NCBI RefSeq assembly: GCF_901827175.1
Contig: NZ_LR594662.1
Coordinates: forward strand, 1,426,001-1,490,000
From: Variovorax sp. RA8
GTDB taxonomy: Bacteria; Pseudomonadota; Gammaproteobacteria; Burkholderiales; Burkholderiaceae_C
DNA: 64,000 nucleotides
Direction: 5' to 3'
The first letter of the stretch is position 1. Each line of letters starts with the position of its first letter. Below the pieces are notes generated by a model that had not been told where the DNA came from, ran no database searches, and worked only from the letters and a program-made list of their open reading frames with translations. The translations under genes were made by a program, and so were the position numbers. Below, one piece after another: positions 33,664-41,357 of the stretch.

Positions 33664-33679
33664 CTATCGAAAAAGATAG
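33664..33679. promoter_or_regulatory. Palindrome upstream of the aminotransferase operon
   Basis: Perfect inverted repeat CTATC-GAAAAA-GATAG, AT-rich in a GC-rich setting, 66 bases upstream of the first operon gene (minus strand). It could be the binding site of the neighbouring LuxR solo or a structure at the 3' end of the SpoIIE-phosphatase message. Confidence 0.4.
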
Positions 33680-33721
33680 GATGCGACGGCCACTGCACGT
33701 TCCAGCAGCCTGCACCGGCGC

Positions 33722-34936
33722 TCACAACACCATCTCGATGACGGTGAAGTCGTCCTCGAGCGCACCGGGCCCGTGCATCTCCCGTGCGAAATCCAGCAGC
33801 GTGTCGAGCTCGGACTGTCCATCACGCACCGGCCGCGCGAGCACGTCGGTGAAGTCGGAGAACGTGAGCATGGACCCGTCCGGCCGCGTGATCTCGTAGG
33901 TCCCGTCGCTGAACACGAACAGCCGCGCCGGCGACCGCAGGATGCACTGTTCGTCGCCATAGAGCGCGGCCGGCGAGAGGCCGATGCAGGGACCGCTTGC
34001 CTTCAGCGGCCGGCATTCACCGGGAGCCTCGCGCGTGCCGGGCACCAGCATCGCCGGTGGGTGGCCGGCCGAGGCGTAGCGCAGCCGGCCGGTGCCGCGG
34101 TGATAGACGCCGTACCAGACGGTGCAGAACAGCTCGTTGTGGCGTTCCATCTGGTAGGCGAGGTTGAGCGCGGCGAGCACCTCCGCGGGCCGGCGGAAGT
34201 TGGTCCGCGGCAGGGCCTCCGAGCGCAGCGTGTCGGCGACCGCCACCGACAGCAGGGCGGCGCCCACGCCGTGGCCGCAGACGTCGATCAGGTACAGCGC
34301 GAAGTGATTGGCGTCGATCCAGTGGTAGCCGAAGGAATCGCCACCCAGCTCGGTGGAGGGCACGAAGCGCCAGTCGACCGTCATCGGCTCGGACAGCGGT
34401 GCCGGCAGGATGGCGAGGACGTAGCGCTCGGCGTCGCGCAGTTCCTGCTGCAGCCGGTCGTGGGCGCGTTGCAGGGCTTCGCGCGACGCGGCGAGCTCGC
34501 GATGGGCACGGGTGAGTTCCTGGTTGGTTGCCTCGAGCTGCTCGATCAGCCTGGCTTCGCGCTGGCTGAGCAGGGTCATGTCGTAGGCCTTCTGCTGGAC
34601 CCGCTGCGCTTCCTCGTGTTCCGTCGTCACATCGAGCAGAACGATCCAGACCGTGGCGTCATCCGCGAAGAAGTGGACGTCGGCCACCCGGCCGCTGGGC
34701 ATTTCCATGGAACGAAGGAGAAAGGGGTTCTCCGCCAGCGGCAGCAGGCCTTCGAGGAAGGGGATCTGGTCGCAGGCGGAATCGCCGGGCTGGATACCGG
34801 CCAGGCCGTAGTGCGCCAGCTCGCCCCCGGCATGCACCAGCTTCTGCGCCTCATCGACGGCCAGGTGCGCAAGCACGCGCTGCCCATGGACCAGCACCAT
34901 GAGCGAGTCGGAAATCCGCTCCGGCAGGTCCAGCAT
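33722..34936 (-). CDS. PAS/coiled-coil SpoIIE-type (RsbU-like) serine phosphatase
   Basis: 404 residues from ATG 34936. Residues 1-105 form a PAS-like sensor (SLMVLVHGQRVLAHLAVDEA to VHFFADDATVWIVLLDVT). A coiled coil follows at about 110-165 (REARLIEQLEATNQELTRAH), then the PP2C-like SpoIIE domain. The metal and catalytic motifs are complete: STELGGDSFGYHWID, LYLIDVCGHGVGAALLS, RYASAGHPPAML, LFVFSDGTYEI and EDDFTVIEMV. RsbU/SpoIIE phosphatases remove the phosphate from the STAS antagonist. It is the last gene of the six-gene operon, whose first genes encode exactly that antagonist and its kinase. Confidence 0.92.
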   Translation of the reverse strand: MLDLPERISDSLMVLVHGQRVLAHLAVDEAQKLVHAGGELAHYGLAGIQPGDSACDQIPFLEGLLPLAENPFLLRSMEMPSGRVADVHFFADDATVWIVLLDVTTEHEEAQRVQQKAYDMTLLSQREARLIEQLEATNQELTRAHRELAASREALQRAHDRLQQELRDAERYVLAILPAPLSEPMTVDWRFVPSTELGGDSFGYHWIDANHFALYLIDVCGHGVGAALLSVAVADTLRSEALPRTNFRRPAEVLAALNLAYQMERHNELFCTVWYGVYHRGTGRLRYASAGHPPAMLVPGTREAPGECRPLKASGPCIGLSPAALYGDEQCILRSPARLFVFSDGTYEITRPDGSMLTFSDFTDVLARPVRDGQSELDTLLDFAREMHGPGALEDDFTVIEMVL

Positions 34937-34955
34937 GGCCAAGGCCTGACAGGCT

Positions 34956-35450
34956 CTAGCGCGCCAGGAGCGCCGCCAGGTCCTGGAAGCTCGCCTCGAC
35001 CCCGTCGCCGGTCTTGGCGCTGGTGCGGCGGAAGGTCCACCCCGCGGCCTGCAGGGTCTCGATCCGTTCCGGCGGCAGCGCCCAGTCCTGCACGAGGTCC
35101 GCCTTGTTGAGCAGGGCGAGGAAGGGAATGCGGCCGACCTCCGCGTTGACGCGTGACTGGATCGAAGCCGCGGTCTCCAGGGTTTCGGGCCGCGTGCCGT
35201 CCACCACCAGCAGATAGCCGGCCGCGCCGCGCAGGTAGCTCAGCCGCACCGCCGCCATGTCGTCCTCGCCGGCGATGTCCCAGAGGATCAGTGCGAGGGG
35301 CTCGGTGCCGAGGGTCATCACCTTCTTGTCGATCTTCACGCCGACCGTGGTGAGGTAGGCGTCGGAGAAGATGGTGTCGACAAAGCGGCGTACCAGGCTC
35401 GTCTTTCCGACGCCGAATGCACCGAGCAGGCAGATCTTTTTTTGCAGCAT
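34956..35450 (-). CDS. Ras-like small GTPase
   Basis: 164 residues, a stand-alone small GTPase with all five G motifs: G1 GAFGVGKT (10-17), G2 around Thr34/Thr35 in YLTTVGVKI, G3 WDIAGED (57-63), G4 NKAD (115-118) and G5 TSAK (143-146). The residue matching Ras Gln61 is Glu62, so intrinsic GTP hydrolysis may be slow and need a partner. No lipidation motif or membrane helix is seen. It starts 11 bases after the OmpA-domain gene and stops 19 before the phosphatase. Small bacterial GTPases of this kind (MglA, and Rab-like proteins) usually switch protein positioning or signalling; here the likely targets are the flanking membrane and phosphatase proteins. Confidence 0.92.
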   Translation of the reverse strand: MLQKKICLLGAFGVGKTSLVRRFVDTIFSDAYLTTVGVKIDKKVMTLGTEPLALILWDIAGEDDMAAVRLSYLRGAAGYLLVVDGTRPETLETAASIQSRVNAEVGRIPFLALLNKADLVQDWALPPERIETLQAAGWTFRRTSAKTGDGVEASFQDLAALLAR

Positions 35451-35461
35451 GGGGAGATGTC

Positions 35462-37324
35462 CTAGTCGCTGGTCCCGACCACGAAGGACACGCGCCGGTT
35501 CATCGACAACTCGTCGGCGCTGGCGCCGGGCCGAAGCGGCTCCAGCGGGCCCGCGCCGCGCACGGAGAGCAGGTTGGGGTCGATGCCCCGCGCCCGCAGC
35601 ATGGAGCGCACGACCTCGGCGCGCCCGAGGCTGAGCGCCAGGTTGGCCGTGTCCTTGCCGGTGGCATCGGCGTGGCCGACGATCGTCACGCGCACCGAGA
35701 AGCCGAGGCCACGGGCCACGCGCACCAGCTCGCGCAGTTCGGCCGCCACGGTGTCGAGCTCGATGCCCTGCTCGGCCGTGGGCCGCGGGGCGTTGTTCTC
35801 GAAGGGGATGACGTGGGCCTGGATGGCGTCGCGCAGGCGGATGTAGTTCGGGTCCTGCACGTCCTTGAGGGCGCTCAGGTCCACCGGCGGAGCGCCCGCG
35901 GGCAGGCTCTGCACGAAGGCCCGCGCCTTGTCCATCCAGTGCTGCGGGGCACTGCCGTCGGCGCGAATGCCGCCCGCGTCCTGCGACAGGCTCACGGTCG
36001 GGGGCGGATTCAGGGTCGCCTGCAGGCGCTTCAGCATGATGGCCGGATGGAGCGCCTGGTAGGGTTCCCAGCGTCCGACGATGAGCGCCGGGTCCAGCTT
36101 CGCGGGTTCCAGCAGGGCTTCCGGCGGCATGGCCAGCGGGTCGCGCAGTCCGGACACCCACCACTTGCCGTCATGGCGATCGGCGCCCATCACGACGATG
36201 CCGGGTTGGTCGCGCAGCGCCGCGACGTAGTCGTCGACGCGCTGGCTCTCGATCACCCGCTGCCCGATCCACCAGCCCAGTGCCAGGAGCAGTGCCAGGG
36301 GAATGACCCAGAGCAGCGGCGACAGCCTTTTCTTCGACTCGGCCGACTGGGACCACAGGGTGGGCCGCAGCCGCTGCTGTGCACCCTCTTCGAAGGGGGT
36401 GGTATCGCCTTCGAATTCATCGAGTTCGGTGCGCCATTGGTCGTGGATGGCGGCCAGCGTCTCCACCAGGCATTCACGCAGTGCCGGGGGCGGGTTGCCG
36501 TGGATCACCGCGGCGAGGAAGGCCGATGGTCCTTCCTCGCACCACAGCAGCAGGTCGCCCAGGCGCAGGCTGTCGATGCTGCGGCCCTTGGCGCCGCCCT
36601 CGGCGGATTCGTCGAAGGAATCGCGCACGAAGTCCTGGATCGCCGAGAGCATGGCAGACACGAGCTGGGGGTCGCGTGTCGTCGCGTCTTCCGCCGCCTC
36701 GTGCGCCAGCAGCAGGCCGGTCTTGCGATGGACCAGGAACAGGTGCTCGACGCGGAACACGGCGGTGTGCCTGAGCACCACGTCGGCAAAGGCGCTGCCG
36801 CTTCGCCAGGCTTCGAGGCGCCACTTGAGGCCACGCCACGAGAGGCTGTGCTTGAGCGCCTGGTTGAGCGACTGCAGCTTGCCTTCCAGGGTCTCGGCGA
36901 TGGCCTTGCGGATCGCCGGCCCCATGACGGGGTACAGGATGTCGACCATGGTGTCCGGATTTTTCCGGATCGACGCCTGGGTGGCGCGTTCGACGGTGGG
37001 GGCGAGCACCTGGCCGAGGCGCGCGTCCTGCGCCGCCAGCTCGAAGGCGGCGGGCAGCACGGCGCCCACCGCATCGGCGAACTCCTGCGGATCGTCGAAC
37101 TTGCGTTGCAGCCTCGCCAGCGCTGCCTGCTCGCGTTCGAGCAGCACGTCGCGCAGCGCCTCCAGGCGCGGGTCGACCGCCGGGCGGGGAGGCAGCGTCG
37201 CGACCACCGTCGGGTCGACGCATCGCGCCAGCTCCAGCAACAGCCCGGCCAGCCGCTGGTTCGGACTTTCTTCGGAAGCACCGCCGGGCGCGCTGGTCGC
37301 GGCCAGCGGCAGGCGCGCTGTCAC
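35462..37324 (-). CDS. Inner-membrane OmpA/MotB-domain protein with large cytoplasmic part
   Basis: 620 residues. There is no signal peptide; a single membrane helix at about 337-354 (LLWVIPLALLLALGWWIG) leaves residues 1-335 in the cytoplasm and 355-620 in the periplasm. The periplasmic end is an OmpA-like peptidoglycan-binding domain (about 490-615) with TIVGHADATGKDTANLALS and NRRVSFVVG. In the cytoplasmic part, residues about 188-300 (RVEHLFLVHRKTGLLLAHEA, then a helix, then DLLLWCEEGPSAFLAAVIHG) have the strand-helix order of a longin/roadblock-type fold, which in other systems binds small GTPases; this is inference. It is flanked by the coiled-coil and GTPase genes. Confidence 0.85.
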   Translation of the reverse strand: MTARLPLAATSAPGGASEESPNQRLAGLLLELARCVDPTVVATLPPRPAVDPRLEALRDVLLEREQAALARLQRKFDDPQEFADAVGAVLPAAFELAAQDARLGQVLAPTVERATQASIRKNPDTMVDILYPVMGPAIRKAIAETLEGKLQSLNQALKHSLSWRGLKWRLEAWRSGSAFADVVLRHTAVFRVEHLFLVHRKTGLLLAHEAAEDATTRDPQLVSAMLSAIQDFVRDSFDESAEGGAKGRSIDSLRLGDLLLWCEEGPSAFLAAVIHGNPPPALRECLVETLAAIHDQWRTELDEFEGDTTPFEEGAQQRLRPTLWSQSAESKKRLSPLLWVIPLALLLALGWWIGQRVIESQRVDDYVAALRDQPGIVVMGADRHDGKWWVSGLRDPLAMPPEALLEPAKLDPALIVGRWEPYQALHPAIMLKRLQATLNPPPTVSLSQDAGGIRADGSAPQHWMDKARAFVQSLPAGAPPVDLSALKDVQDPNYIRLRDAIQAHVIPFENNAPRPTAEQGIELDTVAAELRELVRVARGLGFSVRVTIVGHADATGKDTANLALSLGRAEVVRSMLRARGIDPNLLSVRGAGPLEPLRPGASADELSMNRRVSFVVGTSD

Positions 37325-37373
37325 GTGGCCTCCTCGGCCCCAGGCTCCCGCTGCGGCCGCGCACGGCGCCCTG

Positions 37374-37430
37374 GCGCACCTTCGCCCTCGGCTGCGGTGC
37401 CATTCGCCCTCGGAGCGGCCGCGCGGCTCA
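37374..37430. repeat. 60 bp dispersed repeat, copy 2
   Basis: About 57 bases matching the units at 18862 and 43233 (CACCTTCGCC, GGCTGCGGTGCCATTCGCC, CGGAGCGGCC and GCGGCTCA in the same order). On the minus strand it begins at the TGA of the coiled-coil gene (37428-37430). It separates this gene from the OmpA-domain gene inside the operon. Confidence 0.8.
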
Positions 37431-38051
37431 AACGCGCTCGCCGTTGCCGCCCTTCGGCGACGTGTCCTGGTTCAGGCATTTGGCAATCTCGACGAACAGC
37501 CCCGCGAGCAGGTTGCGGTCGGTCTTGACGTTGCTGAGCTCGGAGAACATCCGCTCGATGGTGGCGCGGGTGTCTTCCTGGCGCTTGCGCATGTCGTCGC
37601 GCAGGCCCTGGACCTCATGGCCGAGGCTGTCGGTGAACTCGCGCCCCTGGCGCGCGAGCTGGTCGGACAGCTGGGCAAGACGCTTTTCCAGCGCCTGCGT
37701 CTGCTCCCGCAGGTTGCGCTCCAGCTCCTTGTCGGCGTCGGCGCGCAGGTCCTTTTCCTCGCGGAACTGGCCCGCGACCGATTCGAGCTGCTTCTTGATC
37801 GTCCCCTCGAGGTTGGTCAGGCTTCGGGACGACTCCGCCTCGAGGTCGCGCAGCCTGTGCTGGAAACGATCCTCGAGGACCGAGAAGCGCTTGTCGTAGT
37901 CCTGCATCTGGTTGCCGAACAGCAACTCGCGCATCTTGTCGACCCCCGAGGCCTCGCCCTGCCCGTTGGGCTGGGTGGCGAGGGCCGCCTGCGCGGCCAG
38001 TGCGCTCTGGGCGTCGATGGTGGGGAGGGGGGATTTGGCTGCGGTTCCCAT
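37428..38051 (-). CDS. Cytoplasmic coiled-coil protein of the partner-switch operon
   Basis: 207 residues, no signal or membrane segment. Residues about 40-185 form a long, charged heptad coiled coil (for example RFSVLEDRFQHRLRDLEAE and LREQTQALEKRLAQLSDQLA). A short conserved-looking N-terminal segment KMRELLFGNQMQDYDKRF and a C-terminal helical cap NLLAGLFVEIAKCL flank it. I do not recognise a named family. The position between the RsbW-like kinase and the OmpA-domain protein suggests a scaffold or a link between the signalling module and the envelope protein. Confidence 0.8.
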   Translation of the reverse strand: MGTAAKSPLPTIDAQSALAAQAALATQPNGQGEASGVDKMRELLFGNQMQDYDKRFSVLEDRFQHRLRDLEAESSRSLTNLEGTIKKQLESVAGQFREEKDLRADADKELERNLREQTQALEKRLAQLSDQLARQGREFTDSLGHEVQGLRDDMRKRQEDTRATIERMFSELSNVKTDRNLLAGLFVEIAKCLNQDTSPKGGNGERV

Positions 38052-38137
38052 GGCTTGTTTCCTCGTAGTGGTTGCTATGTGAAGAGTGGGGCCGTGGGGG
38101 CGGCGCCCGCGGGATGGTGGATGTCGGGGTGCCTCGG

Positions 38138-38581
38138 TCAGGGCGGCGCCGTCGGCCGGAAGAGGAGCGTCAGGTGATTGCGGCCGTCTTCGCGGCGGTA
38201 GTGCATGCCGTCGGAGAACCGGCGAACGATGGGGATGCCCCAGCCACCGACGTGCGCGTCATCGAGGCTGCTCGCGCGCCCCGGTTCCGGGGGCTGCAGC
38301 GGGTCGAAGGGGCGGCCCTCGTCCTCGACTTCCAGGGCCACGTCCTCGCCTTGCCACCGAAGCCGCAGGAAGATGCTGCAATGCGCCGCCTCGTCGCCGC
38401 TGCCGTGGGTCATGATGTTGGTCACCGCCTCGGTCGAGCACAGGTCGAGCTGCTGCGCGACCCGGCTCGGAAGCCGCTGGCGCTGCGCCCAGTCCTGCAC
38501 CCACGCGCTCACGCGCGAGAGCTCGCGCAACTCGGAACCGACGATCAGGGAGGCCTGGGACTCCCTGTCGCTGGAGGACAT
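38138..38581 (-). CDS. RsbW-like anti-sigma-factor kinase (GHKL ATPase)
   Basis: 147 residues, a minimal GHKL ATP-binding domain. The N-box is DLCSTEAVTNIMTHG with Glu51 and Asn55, the G1 box is VEDEGRPFDPL with Asp87 and Gly89, and the G2 region is GGWGIPIVRRFSD. RsbW/SpoIIAB-type proteins phosphorylate a STAS antagonist on serine and hold a partner, often a sigma factor, when the antagonist is phosphorylated. It is seven bases downstream of the STAS gene. No sigma-factor gene is next to it, so the third partner is unknown and could be encoded in this operon. Confidence 0.9.
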   Translation of the reverse strand: MSSSDRESQASLIVGSELRELSRVSAWVQDWAQRQRLPSRVAQQLDLCSTEAVTNIMTHGSGDEAAHCSIFLRLRWQGEDVALEVEDEGRPFDPLQPPEPGRASSLDDAHVGGWGIPIVRRFSDGMHYRREDGRNHLTLLFRPTAPP

Positions 38582-38588
38582 CAGGGCC

Positions 38589-38939
38589 TCACTCGGCTCC
38601 CGCCTTCAGCGCGCTGAAGGCGGTGTCGACATCGGGGTACAGGGGAATGATCGTGTCGACCCCTGCAACCTTGAGCACATCCGCCACCAGCGGCGGGGGG
38701 CCGGCCAAGGCCATCTCGCCGCCGCGCTGCTTCTGGGCTCTCGCGTTGGTGATCAGGGCCCGAATGCCGATGGACGCCAGGAACGACACCTCGGACATGT
38801 CGACCACGGCGAGGAGTTTCCGGGTCGCGACGAGCGCTGCGAAGCGCATGTCGATCTCTTGTGTGCCGGCGCTGTCCAGGCGCCCGATCAGGCTGATTTT
38901 CTCGATGCCCTCAGCCAGTTGCTCCGTCCTTAGCTCCAT
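38589..38939 (-). CDS. STAS-domain anti-sigma-factor antagonist
   Basis: 116 residues, a single STAS domain. The start at 38939 is supported by a strong GGAGG just upstream (in CGGAGGTGGC on the minus strand). The core reads ISLIGRLDSAGTQEID, then LLAVVDMSEVSFLASIGIRA, where Ser56 occupies the position phosphorylated in SpoIIAA/RsbV. The C-terminal part MALAGPPPLVADVLKVAG is typical. It is the first gene of the operon. When dephosphorylated by the SpoIIE-type phosphatase (last gene), it should bind the RsbW-like kinase and free the kinase's partner. Confidence 0.92.
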   Translation of the reverse strand: MELRTEQLAEGIEKISLIGRLDSAGTQEIDMRFAALVATRKLLAVVDMSEVSFLASIGIRALITNARAQKQRGGEMALAGPPPLVADVLKVAGVDTIIPLYPDVDTAFSALKAGAE

Positions 38940-39132
38940 GCCACCTCCGTATTGGATGTATCGATGAGCGCTGAACCGGCAGTCGTCCTCCCCCGCTAGG
39001 ATCGCTCCACCCGCGCAGTTCTCTGGACCGAAGCACGGGGTGGTGAGCGTCCTGCGATCAACAAGCAGGAACTTTTGTAGGATACGCGCAAAGGTTGGCA
39101 GCGTCGACAGCCATTGGTCGTAAGCACAAGCC

Positions 39133-40125
39133 CTAGCTGCCCTCGCGCCAGGCCTGCGGCGTGAGGCCATGCTGCCGCGCGAAGGCACGCTGCAGCGCGT
39201 CCACCGAGTTGAAGCCGCTGTGGCTCGCGATCCGGTCCTGCGTCCAGCGCGTGCGCCGCAGCAGCTGCGCGGCTGCGGCCACGCGGGTCTGCTCGACGAA
39301 GCGAGCCGGGGTGCAGCCGGTCTCTGCCACGAAGGCGCGCGCGAAATGCCGCGGACTCATCTGCACGCGAGCGGCCAATGCCTCGACCGACAGCGCCTCC
39401 TGCGGGTGCGTGCCGATCCACGCGACCAGCTCGCGCAGGCGGTGGCTGGCCGCGGCCTGGGCCTGCAGCGTCGGGCTCAGTTGCGACTCGCCGGCGCCGC
39501 GCAGCATCGGCAGCGCCAGCGTGCGGGCGATCTCCATCGCCACCGCATGGCCCAGGTCGTCCTCGACCAGCGCGAGCGCGAGCTCGATGCCGGTGGTGAC
39601 GCCGGCCGAGGTCCACACCGGGCCGTCGTGCACGTAGATGCGCTCGCGCCGCACGCGCACCTGCGGCCGCAGCGCCTGCAACTGGTCGCAGGCGCGCCAG
39701 TGCGTGGTGGCCTCGCGGCCGTCGAGCAGGCCGGCTGCGGCGAGGGCGAAGGCGCCGCTGCACACGCTCGCGATGCGGCGGACCCGGGGCGCGATCTCCG
39801 CGAGCCAGTCCGAGATGCGCTGCTCGACGATCGCCGCGCGCACGCCGGGCTCGTCGCCGCCGGCCACGATCAGCGTGTCGATCGCGGCAGGCAGTTGCCG
39901 CAGAGGGCGCGTGCCCGCGAAGCTCAGCCCTCCGTTCGTCGACACGGTGCCGCCGGCAGGCGAGGCGATGTGCAGCCGGTAGTGGCCGGGGCGCATCTGC
40001 TCGGCCTTGCTGAAGACGCTGGCCGGGCCGGCGACGTCGATCGCCTCGACGCCGTCGAACGCGACCAGCACGATGTCGCTGGCAGAAAGCGCGGCTTCTT
40101 CGTCCTTGTGGGGCAGGGCGGGCAT
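39133..40125 (-). CDS. GlxA-type regulator (DJ-1/PfpI domain plus AraC helix-turn-helix)
   Basis: 330 residues. The DJ-1-like half (about 17-190) has SDIVLVAFDGVEAIDVAGPA, IDTLIVAGGDEPG and the nucleophile-elbow ASVCSGAFALAAAGLLDGR with Cys in place, followed by TTHWRACDQL and SAGVTTGIELALAL. The AraC-type DNA-binding domain (about 235-325) has SVEALAARVQMSPRHFARAF and SGFNSVDALQRAFARQHGLT. Such GlxA/ArgR-like proteins use the degenerate DJ-1 fold as ligand sensor. It is divergent, with 47 bases between, from a DJ-1-fold lipoprotein, an unusual pairing. Start chosen at ATG 40125. Confidence 0.9.
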   Translation of the reverse strand: MPALPHKDEEAALSASDIVLVAFDGVEAIDVAGPASVFSKAEQMRPGHYRLHIASPAGGTVSTNGGLSFAGTRPLRQLPAAIDTLIVAGGDEPGVRAAIVEQRISDWLAEIAPRVRRIASVCSGAFALAAAGLLDGREATTHWRACDQLQALRPQVRVRRERIYVHDGPVWTSAGVTTGIELALALVEDDLGHAVAMEIARTLALPMLRGAGESQLSPTLQAQAAASHRLRELVAWIGTHPQEALSVEALAARVQMSPRHFARAFVAETGCTPARFVEQTRVAAAAQLLRRTRWTQDRIASHSGFNSVDALQRAFARQHGLTPQAWREGS

Positions 40126-40172
40126 ACGTAGGCTCAGCTTCTCAGGGACATCGCAGTGACGGAAGGGCGGCC

Positions 40173-41336
40173 ATGTGGAAGCGGGTGCGGGTGCTGATCG
40201 GGGCAAGTATTGCAGCCTTGGGGCTGGCGGGCTGCGGGGCGGGCGCACCGGAGGCGCCCGCGCAGGATGACGCGGCCACGATCGGGCGCGACAAACAAGC
40301 CTTCGTCGAGGCCTTGAAGCCGCGCGCGCCGGGCCGGCCGGTGGTCGCGTTGCTCGCCTTGAATGAAGGAACCGAGATGACCGACCTCCTGCTGCCGCAT
40401 GCGGTGCTCCAGCGCGCCGGCGTGGCCGAGGTGCGGATCGTGGCGCCGCGTGCCGGCCGGGTGAGCCTGTATCCCGCTGCGCTCGAAGTCGAGGGCGCGC
40501 AGGACCTGACCGGCTTCGACCGGGTGCATCCATCCGGCGCCGACTATGTGATCGTCCCCGCGATGCGCACCGACGACGATCCCGCCGTGACGGCCTGGCT
40601 GCAGCGGCAGGCGCGGCAGGGCGCGCGCGTGATCGGTGTCTGCTCCGGCGCGCGCGTGGTGGGCCAGGCCGGCCTGCTCGATGGCCGGCGATTCGCGGGC
40701 CACTGGTACGACCGCAGCACGCTGCTGCGGCGCCATGCGGGCGCCACCTACGTGCCGAACCGGCGCTACGTGGTCGACCGCGGCGTCGCCACCACCACCG
40801 GCATCACCGCCTCCGTGCCGGCCATGCTGGCGCTGGTGGAGGCGATCGGCGGGCGGGACAAGGCCCGGGCCCTCGCGGCCGAACTCGGCGTCGCCGCCTG
40901 GGGCCCGGCGCACGACAGCGCGCCCTTCAGGCTCGATGCAGGGCGGGCGTGGACCTATGTGGTCGACAAGGCCGCGTTCTGGCGCGATGAGCGCTGGCGC
41001 GTCGAGGTGCAGGGCGGCAGCGACGACATCGCCCTGGCGCTCGCCGCGGACGCCTGGTCGCGCACCGGCCGCGTGAGCGTGGAAGCCGCGTCGGCATCGG
41101 GCCCGGTGCGGCTGAAGAGCGGGCTGGTGCTCGTCGCGCAGCCGGCGGCCGGCGGGTCGCCGCGCGTGCCGCTTTCGCCGGCGCTCCGGCCGGTGCAGCA
41201 GCTGGACCGCACGCTGTGCGAGATCGCCGAGCGCTATGGCGCGGTGCGGCGCGACCGGGTCATGCAGGAGATGGAGTACCCGCGGCCGGAGAGCGCCTGC
41301 CCGCGCGGAGCATCGTCCCCAGCCCCGGCCGCGTAG
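40173..41336 (+). CDS. DJ-1/PfpI-fold lipoprotein
   Basis: 387 residues. Lipobox LGLAGC puts the lipidated cysteine at Cys21, so the protein is anchored in the cell envelope. Residues about 55-240 form a DJ-1/PfpI domain: VVALLALNEGTEMTDLLLP, GADYVIVPAMRTDDD, the nucleophile elbow IGVCSGARVVGQAGLLDG, and GHWYDRSTLLRRH with VATTTGITASVPAMLALV. The C-terminal 140 residues, with an Arg-Trp/Val-rich strand pattern, are not recognised. It is the probable target of the divergent GlxA-type regulator. A periplasmic sugar/amide hydrolase or a ligand-binding role are both possible. Confidence 0.82.
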   Translation: MWKRVRVLIGASIAALGLAGCGAGAPEAPAQDDAATIGRDKQAFVEALKPRAPGRPVVALLALNEGTEMTDLLLPHAVLQRAGVAEVRIVAPRAGRVSLYPAALEVEGAQDLTGFDRVHPSGADYVIVPAMRTDDDPAVTAWLQRQARQGARVIGVCSGARVVGQAGLLDGRRFAGHWYDRSTLLRRHAGATYVPNRRYVVDRGVATTTGITASVPAMLALVEAIGGRDKARALAAELGVAAWGPAHDSAPFRLDAGRAWTYVVDKAAFWRDERWRVEVQGGSDDIALALAADAWSRTGRVSVEAASASGPVRLKSGLVLVAQPAAGGSPRVPLSPALRPVQQLDRTLCEIAERYGAVRRDRVMQEMEYPRPESACPRGASSPAPAA

Positions 41337-41357
41337 CTCGGTGCTTCGACGCGTGCC

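Noticed and set aside
34956..36164. GTPase as the C-terminal domain of a longer protein
   Set aside because: The upstream part is a shifted frame of the OmpA-domain gene, and the P-loop begins ten residues after ATG 35450, the normal position.
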